From contig DSBQ01000043.1 in NCBI GenBank assembly GCA_011045995.1, positions 1 through 49,069 of the forward strand: DNA of 49,069 nt. Reading direction: 5' to 3'. The DNA is from Methanoculleus sp. GTDB taxonomy: Archaea; Halobacteriota; Methanomicrobia; Methanomicrobiales; Methanomicrobiaceae. Under the pieces are notes generated by a model. The model did no database searches and was not told the DNA's origin. It worked only from the letters and a program-made list of their open reading frames with translations. Positions within the stretch are counted from its first letter, which is position 1, and the number at the start of each line of letters is the position of its first letter. The position numbers and the translations under genes were made by a program. Shown here piece by piece: positions 24,631 through 32,443 of this stretch.

Positions 24631-25404
24631 TTAGAACGGGATTCGTCTCCCGGCTGCATCCCTGCTGTACCTGCCAAACTCACTGCTCCGGAGCAGAACA
24701 TCACCGGTGAACACCGGCCCGTCCCTGCAGACCCTGAGACCGGAGGAGTCAAAGCAGCATGACCCGCAGATACCGACACCACACTTCATGTACCTGTGCA
24801 GAGAGAACTGCCCGCGGTCGGCAACGCCGTGGGCATCGAGGATGCCCAGGACCGCCTTCATCATCATCTCGGGTCCGCAGACACATATGGTGTCATAGGA
24901 GGCCGGGTCCGCCTCTTCCAGAAGTGCCGTGACAAACCCGTGATGCCCCCGTGTGCCGTCATCCGTCGCAATTCTGAGATCCTCCGCCTTTCCCGCAAGT
25001 TCGCCTGCATAGAGCAGTTCCTCTGCCGTCCGTGCACCGAGAATGAAAGTATCTGCCTGGCCGTATGTCACCAGTGGCCGCAGAGGTGCGGCACCGACGC
25101 CTCCGGCGACGGCAAGGACCCGTCCTTCCGGGGAAAATCCATTGCCCAGCGGCCCCTTGATGCCGATCACATCACCCTCGGTAAGGGAGAAGAGCGCGCC
25201 GGTTGCTTCGCCGACCTTCTGGACGGTGATGGCGTTTCCCGCGGAGAAGGCCATGGGTATCTCATCGACTCCCGGCACCCAGACCATGCAGAACTGCCCT
25301 GCCTGTGCCTCGAAGCGCCTTGAGAACTCAAAGGTCCTGATGGACGGCGTTTCGTGGATGATATGGGTGATGACGACCGGTTCGGAGGGAATTTCTTCAA
25401 TCAT
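24631..25404 (-). CDS. pyrK: Dihydroorotate dehydrogenase electron-transfer subunit
   Basis: A 257-residue ferredoxin-reductase-type flavoprotein that passes electrons from PyrD to NAD(P) or another acceptor. The FAD-binding start is TPSIRTFEFSRRFEAQAGQF, the NAD-type domain contains LAVAGGVGAAPLRPLV, and a C-terminal 2Fe-2S site is visible in KCGVGICGSCCFD plus a later Cys (LRVCRDG). The start is ATG at 25404 (MIEEIPSEP); the longer frame upstream lies inside pyrD. The 8-base overlap with pyrD indicates one operon making the pyrimidine pathway enzyme pair. Confidence 0.94.
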   Translation of the reverse strand: MIEEIPSEPVVITHIIHETPSIRTFEFSRRFEAQAGQFCMVWVPGVDEIPMAFSAGNAITVQKVGEATGALFSLTEGDVIGIKGPLGNGFSPEGRVLAVAGGVGAAPLRPLVTYGQADTFILGARTAEELLYAGELAGKAEDLRIATDDGTRGHHGFVTALLEEADPASYDTICVCGPEMMMKAVLGILDAHGVADRGQFSLHRYMKCGVGICGSCCFDSSGLRVCRDGPVFTGDVLLRSSEFGRYSRDAAGRRIPF

Positions 25405-26287
25405 GGGCGCACCCCACGATGGTGCATGGATCTTCGCCCCCGTCCAGACGGTACAGCTGCTGTGCAATCGATGAAAATACGGTTTCTGATTCGATGAGGG
25501 CGCTTCCTATCTCAACGGCGGATGCCCCGGCCATCATCAGCTCTACGGCATTGTCGGCCGTCGCCACCCCGCCACACCCGATGACAGGTATGCTGCATGC
25601 CTCATAGAGTTCCCAGACGCAGCGAACGGCAATGGGGAAGATTGCAGGGCCTGAGAGTCCTCCCATTCCATGTCCAAGGACCGGGCGCCGCATTGCAGTG
25701 GAGATGCGCATCGCCTTGACGGTATTGATTGCAACGACGGCATCGGCACCGCCTTCCTGCGCGGCGACACCGAACTCTGCAATCGAGCAGACATTCGGGG
25801 TGAGCTTCACCCAGACCGGAAGTCCGGCGCGTTTGGCGGCACGTGTGCATTCCCTGACCATATCCGGGTCCGAGCCCAATGCCGCCCCGTATCCTTCCGC
25901 GTGCGGGCAGGAGAGGTTGAGTTCGAGTCCCTGCACCCTGCCTGCAAACCAGGATGCGACTTCGCCGAATTCTTCGGGCGTTGCACCGAAAATGCTTGCT
26001 ATGACCGGCTCGTTGGTAAGGCGGTCAAGCTCACCGATAAAATCCCTGGACGGGTTGGGTAGTCCCATTGCATTCAGGATTGCTCCGTCGAGAACGGCAA
26101 CACAGGGGCCGGCATGGCCTGTTTTTGGTTCAGGACCAATAGACTTGGTTACGACTCCTCCCGCACCGAGTGAAAGCATCCTGGCAAGCGATGCCCCCGT
26201 CGTTCCCAGCACCCCAGCAGCCAGAATGAGGTGATTGTTAAGCCGGACACCGGCGATATCCACCGGTCCGGGACATAAGGCGACCAT
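25397..26287 (-). CDS. pyrD: Dihydroorotate dehydrogenase catalytic subunit (class 1B type)
   Basis: A 296-residue FMN TIM-barrel enzyme oxidising dihydroorotate to orotate in pyrimidine synthesis. Family motifs: NHLILAAGVLGTTG near the N-terminus, GGVVTKSIGPEPKTGH, the NLSCPHAEGYGAALGSDPD loop with the Cys base, WVKLTPNV, and VIGCGGVATADNAVELMMAG (FMN phosphate site). Pairing with pyrK marks the class 1B heterotetramer. The ATG at 26287 has no ribosome binding site, and an A/T-rich TATA-like block sits about 24 bases upstream, so the mRNA is probably leaderless. The gene is divergent from the malate dehydrogenase gene. Confidence 0.95.
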   Translation of the reverse strand: MVALCPGPVDIAGVRLNNHLILAAGVLGTTGASLARMLSLGAGGVVTKSIGPEPKTGHAGPCVAVLDGAILNAMGLPNPSRDFIGELDRLTNEPVIASIFGATPEEFGEVASWFAGRVQGLELNLSCPHAEGYGAALGSDPDMVRECTRAAKRAGLPVWVKLTPNVCSIAEFGVAAQEGGADAVVAINTVKAMRISTAMRRPVLGHGMGGLSGPAIFPIAVRCVWELYEACSIPVIGCGGVATADNAVELMMAGASAVEIGSALIESETVFSSIAQQLYRLDGGEDPCTIVGCAHD

Positions 26288-26304
26288 CTGGTAAAAAATT
26301 GTAG

Positions 26305-26317
26305 TTATTTATTATTA
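26305..26317. promoter_or_regulatory. Shared A/T block acting as TATA for both pyrD and mdh
   Basis: TTATTTATTATTA is centred 24 bases from the pyrD ATG (minus) and 26 bases from the mdh ATG (plus). It reads as a TATA-like element in both directions, and both mRNAs would be leaderless. Confidence 0.45.
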
Positions 26318-26336
26318 GCATACCCATACTTGATCC

Positions 26337-27203
26337 ATGACCAGCCTTGCGGTGATGGGGGCAGGACGGATCGGCGGCGAGATGGCATTTCTCGCAACCG
26401 TGCTCGGGCTTGCTGATGAGATCACCCTGTATGATATCAATCGTCCTCTGCTTGAGGCACAGATTCTGGAGCTCTCCCACACGGGGCTGGATGTCCGTCT
26501 CTCAACGGATCCCGCAGCTATTGCCGGCGCTGACATTGCGGTCTTTGCAGCCGGTTCACCCAGAAATCCCGGGATACGGACACGTGCTGATCTTCTGGGT
26601 GTGAACCTCCCGGTTGCTGACCATTGCTGCCGGCTGCTCCGGGGATTTGACGGTGTGCTGGTTACCATAACAAACCCCATGGACGCAAATAATTACTACC
26701 TGTGGAAGACTCTCGGCCTTCCTCGGGAACGTTGTATCGGGTTTGGCGGTCAGCTTGACTCGGCGCGGTTCAGGATATTCATGAAGGAATGCGGGATGGA
26801 TGGGCCTGCATGGGTCCTTGGTGAACACGGGGAGCACCAGGTGCCTCTCTTCTCCCATCTTGGCAGGGAAGTGCCGGTTGAGGAGCGCGATGCAATACTT
26901 GCCCGGATGCGGGGTTCAAGCATGCCGGTGATAAAAGGGAAAGGTGGGACCGTCTTTGGGCCGGCCTGGCATATATTCAACCTTTTGAAATGCATCGCCC
27001 TCAATGGGAGGCAGGTAGTCCCGGTCTCATGCATCCTCGACGGTGAGTACGGGGTGCAAACCTGTTCCCTCGGTGTCCCGGCACGAATCGGCCGAAACGG
27101 CATAGAGGAGATCTACGAATGGACGCTCGATGATTGGGAGGAGGCCCGTTTCCGTGACGCAGCAGAGTCTTCATGTGTTCTGTGCCGACGATCCGACGCC
27201 TGA
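26337..27203 (+). CDS. mdh: Malate/lactate dehydrogenase family protein
   Basis: A 288-residue NAD(P)-dependent 2-hydroxyacid dehydrogenase. The Rossmann motif is VMGAGRIGGEMAF, followed by DINRPLLEAQILEL (Asp suggests NAD preference), SPRNPGIRTRADLL (substrate-binding arginines as in malate dehydrogenase), ITNPMDANNYYL, and the catalytic LGEHGEHQVPLFS His. Malate dehydrogenase is the likely activity, supplying oxaloacetate/malate in the partial TCA pathway. It is short for the family (usually 305-330), mainly at the C-terminus. Its last 50 bases overlap the polB coding region, so polB expression probably depends on this promoter. Confidence 0.88.
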   Translation: MTSLAVMGAGRIGGEMAFLATVLGLADEITLYDINRPLLEAQILELSHTGLDVRLSTDPAAIAGADIAVFAAGSPRNPGIRTRADLLGVNLPVADHCCRLLRGFDGVLVTITNPMDANNYYLWKTLGLPRERCIGFGGQLDSARFRIFMKECGMDGPAWVLGEHGEHQVPLFSHLGREVPVEERDAILARMRGSSMPVIKGKGGTVFGPAWHIFNLLKCIALNGRQVVPVSCILDGEYGVQTCSLGVPARIGRNGIEEIYEWTLDDWEEARFRDAAESSCVLCRRSDA

Positions 27204-29577
27204 GGACGTTGGCCTTCGCCTCGCCATCAACCAGGTGGAGTATTCAAATAGTCCCGACGGTCCGGTCATCCACATCTTCGGGCGGGATGCGGCAGGAACC
27301 GCAGCCCATGTCCGGGTGACCGGTTTTAAGCCGTATTTTTATGCAACGGCCGAACGGGCGGATCTCCTCCCTCCTCACCCGAAGACTGAAGTGGACCACA
27401 CCACCGGGTACCGGTCAATCCGCGGGGAGCTGCTTCGAAGGATTTACACCCTCACGCCAGGAGACGTACGTGAGGTAAGGGATTATTATTCCCCGCACTT
27501 TGAGGCGGACATTCCGTTTGCAACCCGGTACCTCATCGACCTGGGACTCACGGGCGGTATTGAAGTCCCCCGGTGCGAAACGGATTTCTCCGAAGTTGTG
27601 CCCGCGGAGGTTCAGGCCCCGGCACGCGTCTGCATGATGGATATTGAGTGTGAGGATGAACGGGGATTTCCTGATGCAGACCGTGACCGGATCATCTGTA
27701 TTACCTGCTGGGACTCGTTCGACGATGCCTACGTCACGTTCTACGCGCATCCCCCCGAACAGAAGGGAGCAGATCCCCTGCCGGTGCGGGACAACCATGT
27801 GGTGGAGATATGTTCCAACGAATCTGCGCTTCTGGAGAGTCTTACGGCATATGTCGCCGACCGTGATCCCGACATTCTCTCCGGCTGGAACTTCGTCGAC
27901 TTCGATATCCCGTATATCATCCGGCGCATGGAGGTGCTCGGTCTTGCACCTGATGCCCTTTCACGCATTCCTGGGCTTGGTGCCAGAAATGCACTTCGGG
28001 GGCGGGCGCTGTTCGACCTGCTGACCGCCTATAAGAAGATGCAGGGGGCCAGAAAAGAGTCATATCGCCTCGATGCCGTCGCCGAGGATGAGCTTGGCGA
28101 GGGAAAGGTGCGCTACACAGGGACCCTGAGCGACCTGTGGAGAAGTGATCCCGGACTCCTCGTAGAGTACAATCTCAAGGATGTCGAACTGTGTGTGGGC
28201 ATTGACACCAAGAACGAGATTATCGGGTTTTACCGGGAAATCGCAAGGTATGTCGGCTGTCCGCTTGACCGGACACTCAATTCGTCCAATGTGATTGACA
28301 TCTTCGTTCTCAGAAAAGCATTCGGGAGGTACATCCTTCCTTCAAAGGGATTTGCCGAGGGCGATGAGTTTGAGGGGGCGACGGTCTTCGAACCGTCCCT
28401 TGGTGTGCGGGAAAATGTGGTGGTGCTGGATTTAAAATCCCTCTATCCCATGTGCATGATGACCATCAATGCATCGATGGAGACAAAAGATCCACAAGGT
28501 GAACTCCGGGCCCCCAATGGGATCCGCTTCAAAAAATCTCCCGACGGTCTTACCCGGAGCATTATCGCCGACCTCCTGAATGAGCGTGATGAAAAGAAGG
28601 CACTACGCGACCGGTATTCGTATGGTTCGCCGGATTACAAGCTCTATGACATCCAGCAGAATGTCCTGAAGGTCATCATGAACACCTATTATGGAGTGTC
28701 CGGGTATGCACGCTTCCGTCTCTATGACCGGGAAATTGGTTCTGCAGTAACCTCAGTAGGGCGTGCCATCATCGCCCACACCCGTGATGTTATCACCGGA
28801 ATGGGGTACTCCGTCATCTATGGCGATACCGATTCATGCATGGTGCAACTGCCGGCGTCATCCCTCGATGCAACGATTGCCGGCGCACGGACGATTGAGG
28901 CAAAGGTGAACGAGAGTTATGCACCCTTTGCCCGAGAAACGCTGGGTGCCGATACGCATTACTTCTCCATCAAATTCGAGAAGGTCTACCGACGGTTCTT
29001 CCAGGCAGGCAAAAAAAAGCGATATGCGGGACATCTGGTCTGGAAAGAGGGGAAGGATGTGGACCAGATCGATATCGTCGGGTTCGAGATGAAACGAAGC
29101 GATTCCCCCCACATCACCAAGGAAGTCCAGAAACATGTGATGGAGCTGATCCTCATGGGCGCAGGAAAAGAAGAGGTGAAGTCCTACCTCGGCAGGGTGA
29201 TAACGAACTTCCGTGCAGGGAAATATTCCCTCGATGAGATCGGCATCCCCGGGGGCATCGGCAAATCCCTGGAGAGCTATAAGACCAAGGATGCACAGGT
29301 GCGGGGTGCTATCTATTCAAATACCTATCTGGGAACGGATTTCAAGTCGGGAAGCAAGCCCAAGCGCGTCTATATACGGAAGGTGAAGGCAAAGTATCCC
29401 CAGACGGATGTCCTCTGCTTTGAGTATGAGGATCAGGTCCCCCCCGAATTTGAAGTGGATCTCACCCGTATGCTTGACCGGGCGATTCAGCAGCCGATAA
29501 GCCGCATTATTGAGGCGGTGGGCTGGAAATGGTCGGACATGGACCCGACGCATACCACTCTTGCCGACTTCTTTTAA
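27154..29577 (+). CDS. polB: Family B DNA polymerase
   Basis: An 807-residue replicative/repair polymerase with 3'-5' proofreading. Exonuclease motifs: MMDIECED (Exo I), GWNFVDFDIPYI (Exo II), and YNLKDVELC (Exo III). Polymerase motifs: LDLKSLYPMCMM (motif A), KVIMNTYYGVSGY (motif B) and YGDTDSC (motif C with the catalytic aspartates), then KKRYAG in the thumb. I chose GTG at 27154 because a strong GGGAGGAGG lies 9 bases upstream and the protein then begins in normal register. An ATG at 27130 in the same frame would place that sequence inside the gene. The end contains WSDMDPTHTTLADFF, without an obvious PIP box. Confidence 0.95.
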   Translation: MTQQSLHVFCADDPTPEDVGLRLAINQVEYSNSPDGPVIHIFGRDAAGTAAHVRVTGFKPYFYATAERADLLPPHPKTEVDHTTGYRSIRGELLRRIYTLTPGDVREVRDYYSPHFEADIPFATRYLIDLGLTGGIEVPRCETDFSEVVPAEVQAPARVCMMDIECEDERGFPDADRDRIICITCWDSFDDAYVTFYAHPPEQKGADPLPVRDNHVVEICSNESALLESLTAYVADRDPDILSGWNFVDFDIPYIIRRMEVLGLAPDALSRIPGLGARNALRGRALFDLLTAYKKMQGARKESYRLDAVAEDELGEGKVRYTGTLSDLWRSDPGLLVEYNLKDVELCVGIDTKNEIIGFYREIARYVGCPLDRTLNSSNVIDIFVLRKAFGRYILPSKGFAEGDEFEGATVFEPSLGVRENVVVLDLKSLYPMCMMTINASMETKDPQGELRAPNGIRFKKSPDGLTRSIIADLLNERDEKKALRDRYSYGSPDYKLYDIQQNVLKVIMNTYYGVSGYARFRLYDREIGSAVTSVGRAIIAHTRDVITGMGYSVIYGDTDSCMVQLPASSLDATIAGARTIEAKVNESYAPFARETLGADTHYFSIKFEKVYRRFFQAGKKKRYAGHLVWKEGKDVDQIDIVGFEMKRSDSPHITKEVQKHVMELILMGAGKEEVKSYLGRVITNFRAGKYSLDEIGIPGGIGKSLESYKTKDAQVRGAIYSNTYLGTDFKSGSKPKRVYIRKVKAKYPQTDVLCFEYEDQVPPEFEVDLTRMLDRAIQQPISRIIEAVGWKWSDMDPTHTTLADFF

Positions 29578-29584
29578 GGGTGTG

Positions 29585-29734
29585 GTGGCGTGGTCTTTGA
29601 CCGGGCGCCACAACCCACATGTCCTTTTACCCGCTGGAATGCGTGACCGGTTTTCCCCGGTATCCTGATGAATGATTTTTTCGGAGATGATGCCATGAGC
29701 TTTCCATGGCTACGAATGGCCCGGGTGCCCGGGC
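29585..29734. repeat. Four tandem hairpins between convergent polB and flavodoxin genes
   Basis: Four inverted repeats lie in 150 bases: GTGGCG/CGCCAC with an inner GGTC-TTT-GACC (29585-29611); ACCGG/CCGGT (29646-29661); GCCATG/CATGGC (29692-29710); and GCCCGGG-TG-CCCGGGC (29719-29734). None has a long T-tract behind it. They may terminate transcription from both sides or fold as a small RNA. Apart from these I see no gene in the 179-base interval. Confidence 0.5.
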
Positions 29735-29756
29735 GGTCCGGTGCGGGTACAGGAGA

Positions 29757-30272
29757 TCAGAGATCGGTAACAGTTTGTACAATCCCCTTTGCCCACGCCC
29801 TGAGGTCATCCATATTCAGGTAATCGCCTTCCCGCGCTCCTGCTATGGTAGCAAGCTGCATGTCTGCTTCACTGAGCCCCTTCATGGAAAGCCTTCCGCC
29901 GAAGATGGCCTTTTCTGCAATGCTGACGTAGGGGGCCATTGCATCAATGGCTGCAAGCATGGGTGGTTCAGTGTCTGTACCCTGGCTGCACAGGGAGATG
30001 CCATTGACAAAAACTGCAATCCATTTTCCCTCCAGATATGGTTTGTATTGCTCACAGAACTCCCGTGCCTCAACGAGAATTTTGCCCATGTAGAGGGGGC
30101 TTCCAATCACAACAGCGTCGTATGCATCGATCCCTGCGACTTCCATCACCGGAATGATATCGGTATCCAGTCCTGCACCGGTGAGAACGGCACCGATCTC
30201 TTCTGCGATTTCACCTGTTGTTCCATATCGGGTAGCGTAGGTAACAAGTACCTTTTTTGCAGACATATGCAT
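29757..30272 (-). CDS. Flavodoxin-domain protein
   Basis: A 171-residue flavodoxin-fold electron carrier. The FMN phosphate loop is visible in VLVTYATRYGTTGEIAEEIG, and further FMN contacts in VVIGSPLYMGKILVEAREF and IAVFVNGISL. The overall pattern matches the HemG/protoporphyrinogen-oxidase-type flavodoxins of archaea more than classic flavodoxin. The start may be ATG at 30272 or the in-frame ATG at 30266. It lies 103 bases downstream of the AhpD-like gene and the MCR-activation cluster on the same strand, which makes a redox role for it there possible but unproven. Confidence 0.85.
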   Translation of the reverse strand: MHMSAKKVLVTYATRYGTTGEIAEEIGAVLTGAGLDTDIIPVMEVAGIDAYDAVVIGSPLYMGKILVEAREFCEQYKPYLEGKWIAVFVNGISLCSQGTDTEPPMLAAIDAMAPYVSIAEKAIFGGRLSMKGLSEADMQLATIAGAREGDYLNMDDLRAWAKGIVQTVTDL

Positions 30273-30359
30273 CCCGGTATCCGGTTAAAATGTGTTAAAC
30301 ATTGTGTAATGGTCGAATCATCGGGGTGATGATCTTGACCGCCGGGGTTTGTACGGCGA

Positions 30360-30374
30360 TAAAAAAATAAAAAG
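30360..30374 (-). terminator. U-rich terminator after the AhpD-like gene
   Basis: On the minus strand, TCTTTTTATTTTTTTATCG starts two bases after the stop codon. It would separate the AhpD-like gene from the flavodoxin gene. Confidence 0.5.
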
Positions 30375-30375
30375 A

Positions 30376-30855
30376 TTATTCTGATTTTTTTAGGCTTACG
30401 CCCTTCAGATCACAGGAATTTTGACAGCTTTTTTCATCCCCGTTTCCATCGCCATTCCCGTTTCCATTCCCCGCATCGATGACCCGGTAGGCATCGGCGA
30501 GTACGGCTGCCTGGGCCAGTGATCCGGCGAGGAGCACTACTTCGAGTATCTCTTCCTTGGTTGCCCCTTTCTTTATGGCTCCGTTCATATGGTATTCAAT
30601 GCAGTGGCGGCAATTAAGTGCCGCTCCAACCGCAAGTGAGATCAGTTCGACCATCTTCGGTTCGAGACTGGAAGTTTTTGCAATTGCCTCTTTAAAGAGC
30701 AGATGCGAAAGAAGTACTTCCGGTTTTTTTGCCATCTTCTTATAAATCAGGGGTACGGCACCGTATTCCTCTTTGATGACATCAAGCCACTCTGCAGATG
30801 CACCGGCTGTTCCCCGGTCGATAATTTCCTGTAACGTTTCTTCGTAGTTCAACAT
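30376..30855 (-). CDS. AhpD-like carboxymuconolactone decarboxylase family protein
   Basis: A 159-residue helical protein of the CMD/AhpD superfamily. The redox motif is Cys82-x-x-Cys85 with His89 (LNCRHCIEYHMNGA), the same arrangement that gives AhpD its peroxidase-linked thiol activity. GATKEEILEVVLLAG follows as expected. The C-terminus is unusual: an alternating Gly/Asn/Asp tract (GNGNGNGDGNGD), then KSCQNSC, a second Cys pair, and a Lys-rich end. The function is probably thiol-based redox. The partner is unknown. It lies 58 bases downstream of mmp7, with a 7-base U-tract between them, so cotranscription with the MCR-activation genes is uncertain. Confidence 0.85.
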   Translation of the reverse strand: MLNYEETLQEIIDRGTAGASAEWLDVIKEEYGAVPLIYKKMAKKPEVLLSHLLFKEAIAKTSSLEPKMVELISLAVGAALNCRHCIEYHMNGAIKKGATKEEILEVVLLAGSLAQAAVLADAYRVIDAGNGNGNGDGNGDEKSCQNSCDLKGVSLKKSE

Positions 30856-30913
30856 GCACCATTCCAGTCGTAAAAAAAGGTTTTTTGTAATCGGTGAAAT
30901 AGCTGCTTATTCG

Positions 30914-31858
30914 TCACACCATAATCTTTGTTTCAGAGAACGGCCTGATGCGCACGAGGATGTAATTGCGCATACGGGAGGGGAAAAATTCGGCGACATC
31001 ACCGATTTGTACTCCGTTTTCGATCTCGATCTCTTTCATCAGTGCTGCATAAGGGTCATAGGGGACCTTCACCCGGAGACCGGCAATCTGTACCGTTATC
31101 GGCGTTGGGTGGGTGGAGCCGGCGGTGATGTCCATCGCATCGTCGATGACGGTCATCAGGCGGGCGGGACTGACAGAGGGGCTGTCTTTTGCCACCTCTT
31201 CCCGCCGTATGGTGAGCACCCTGGCAACTTCGTCCACCAGCGCGTCCAGGCGGTCAATCTCTCCCACCTGTTGACGCATGCGGTGGCCGATTCTGCCAAT
31301 CCCCCCGACATACCCTTCGACCGGTGGGTCAATGATCCTTCTCAGGGCCTCGGTGTCAGGGCGTCCGGTCAGGATAATCGGCACCTTAATTCCCCTTCTG
31401 AGGGCCGGCATCTTATATTCGATACATGATTCGAAGTTTCCCAGTAGGATTACGGCACAATCGTGCTCATTGATAATGTCACGTTCTTCAATGTTGAGAT
31501 TGGCAATGCGCTTTCCAAATCCGCGGGCAAGTCCTACCATATTTGTCTTCGCGCCAGCCTGGCGGAGGTACTCAGCTACATCGCAGGAGGAGTGGGGGAG
31601 ATGGTGAATTTCGAGGCTGGGAGAGACGACAGCAATCTCTGTCCCCACCAGGGGCGATTCGATAACCTCCCCCCCGAGCGGCCTGCTGATCCTTCTGATC
31701 AACTCAATGTCATCCTTTGGTACGAGTGACTGGAGGACGATATCCTGTGCAATCATGTGTTTCTGTACGATGTAGCCGCCGAGGTCGTCGATCAGGTCGA
31801 TGATAATATCATGTTTGAATACCCCGCCTTTGTAGGTGATGGGGACAAGTGTAGTCAT
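30914..31858 (-). CDS. mmp7: Methanogenesis marker protein 7
   Basis: A 314-residue protein that I recognise as methanogenesis marker 7, found only in methanogens and other organisms with MCR. It begins MTTLVPITYKGGVFKHDI. Conserved cysteines are visible in HLPHSSCDVAEY and LLGNFESCIEYKMP. Biochemical work on MCR activation placed this protein in the complex with component A2 and McrC. The ATG at 31858 overlaps the mmp17 stop by 4 bases. It is the last of the seven tightly packed cluster genes. It has no classical CxxC ferredoxin motif. Confidence 0.9.
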   Translation of the reverse strand: MTTLVPITYKGGVFKHDIIIDLIDDLGGYIVQKHMIAQDIVLQSLVPKDDIELIRRISRPLGGEVIESPLVGTEIAVVSPSLEIHHLPHSSCDVAEYLRQAGAKTNMVGLARGFGKRIANLNIEERDIINEHDCAVILLGNFESCIEYKMPALRRGIKVPIILTGRPDTEALRRIIDPPVEGYVGGIGRIGHRMRQQVGEIDRLDALVDEVARVLTIRREEVAKDSPSVSPARLMTVIDDAMDITAGSTHPTPITVQIAGLRVKVPYDPYAALMKEIEIENGVQIGDVAEFFPSRMRNYILVRIRPFSETKIMV

Positions 31859-32439
31859 TCTGCCTCCTCCATAAGACGGAATTTTTCTGCTACAAGCGTA
31901 TCGATGAGATCCTCTTCAAGGGTATTTTCCGACGCAAGATAGAAGAATCGCCCCTCGCTGATCGATTCCCGCCGCACCTTGAATCCTTCGGGAGCGATCC
32001 ACTGGAGTGCATAAATGATGTCCCTGTAGAGGCCTGCGGAAGGGTCCACAACTTCGATATTTTCAATATCCCTGGGATTTAAGTCGGGTACACGGATAAA
32101 GACGGTAAACCTGTCCGGCTGGTCGATCAGGTCTCTCCCGAACCTGTCCCAGAGCACGGTGAGCATCTGTGAAAGGTAGGTCTCTTCGCCGATATCGAGG
32201 ACAACACCATCCTCTTTTTTTAGGGCACTTGAGAAATCCCCAATCCTTACTGTCCCCGGAATCTGCTTGATGAGGCCGACGGCAAGAAAGAGCGGTGTCC
32301 CGGGATCGATAAAGATATGGAGTCTTCCGATGGACTGGCTCAGGTTAAGGTCTTTCAGGATGTTATCGGCAATCTGCTGATAGGTCTGCCGTCCTGCTTC
32401 TTCGACGCATTCCACTTCGAAGTACTCAAGTGCCTCCAT
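31855..32439 (-). CDS. mmp17: Methanogenesis marker protein 17
   Basis: A 194-residue methanogen-specific protein, recognised as marker 17 from its sequence (EALEYFEVECVEEAGRQTYQ, then GRLHIFIDPGTPLFLAVGL) and its place between markers 15 and 7. It has been reported as part of the MCR activation complex. I set the start at the ATG at 32439, preceded by GGGGAGAG about 8 bases upstream. The frame stays open further, but those residues fall inside mmp15. The stop overlaps mmp7. The sequence is mixed alpha/beta with a single visible Cys, so any cluster ligand role is limited. Confidence 0.88.
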   Translation of the reverse strand: MEALEYFEVECVEEAGRQTYQQIADNILKDLNLSQSIGRLHIFIDPGTPLFLAVGLIKQIPGTVRIGDFSSALKKEDGVVLDIGEETYLSQMLTVLWDRFGRDLIDQPDRFTVFIRVPDLNPRDIENIEVVDPSAGLYRDIIYALQWIAPEGFKVRRESISEGRFFYLASENTLEEDLIDTLVAEKFRLMEEAE

Positions 32440-32443
32440 CTCT

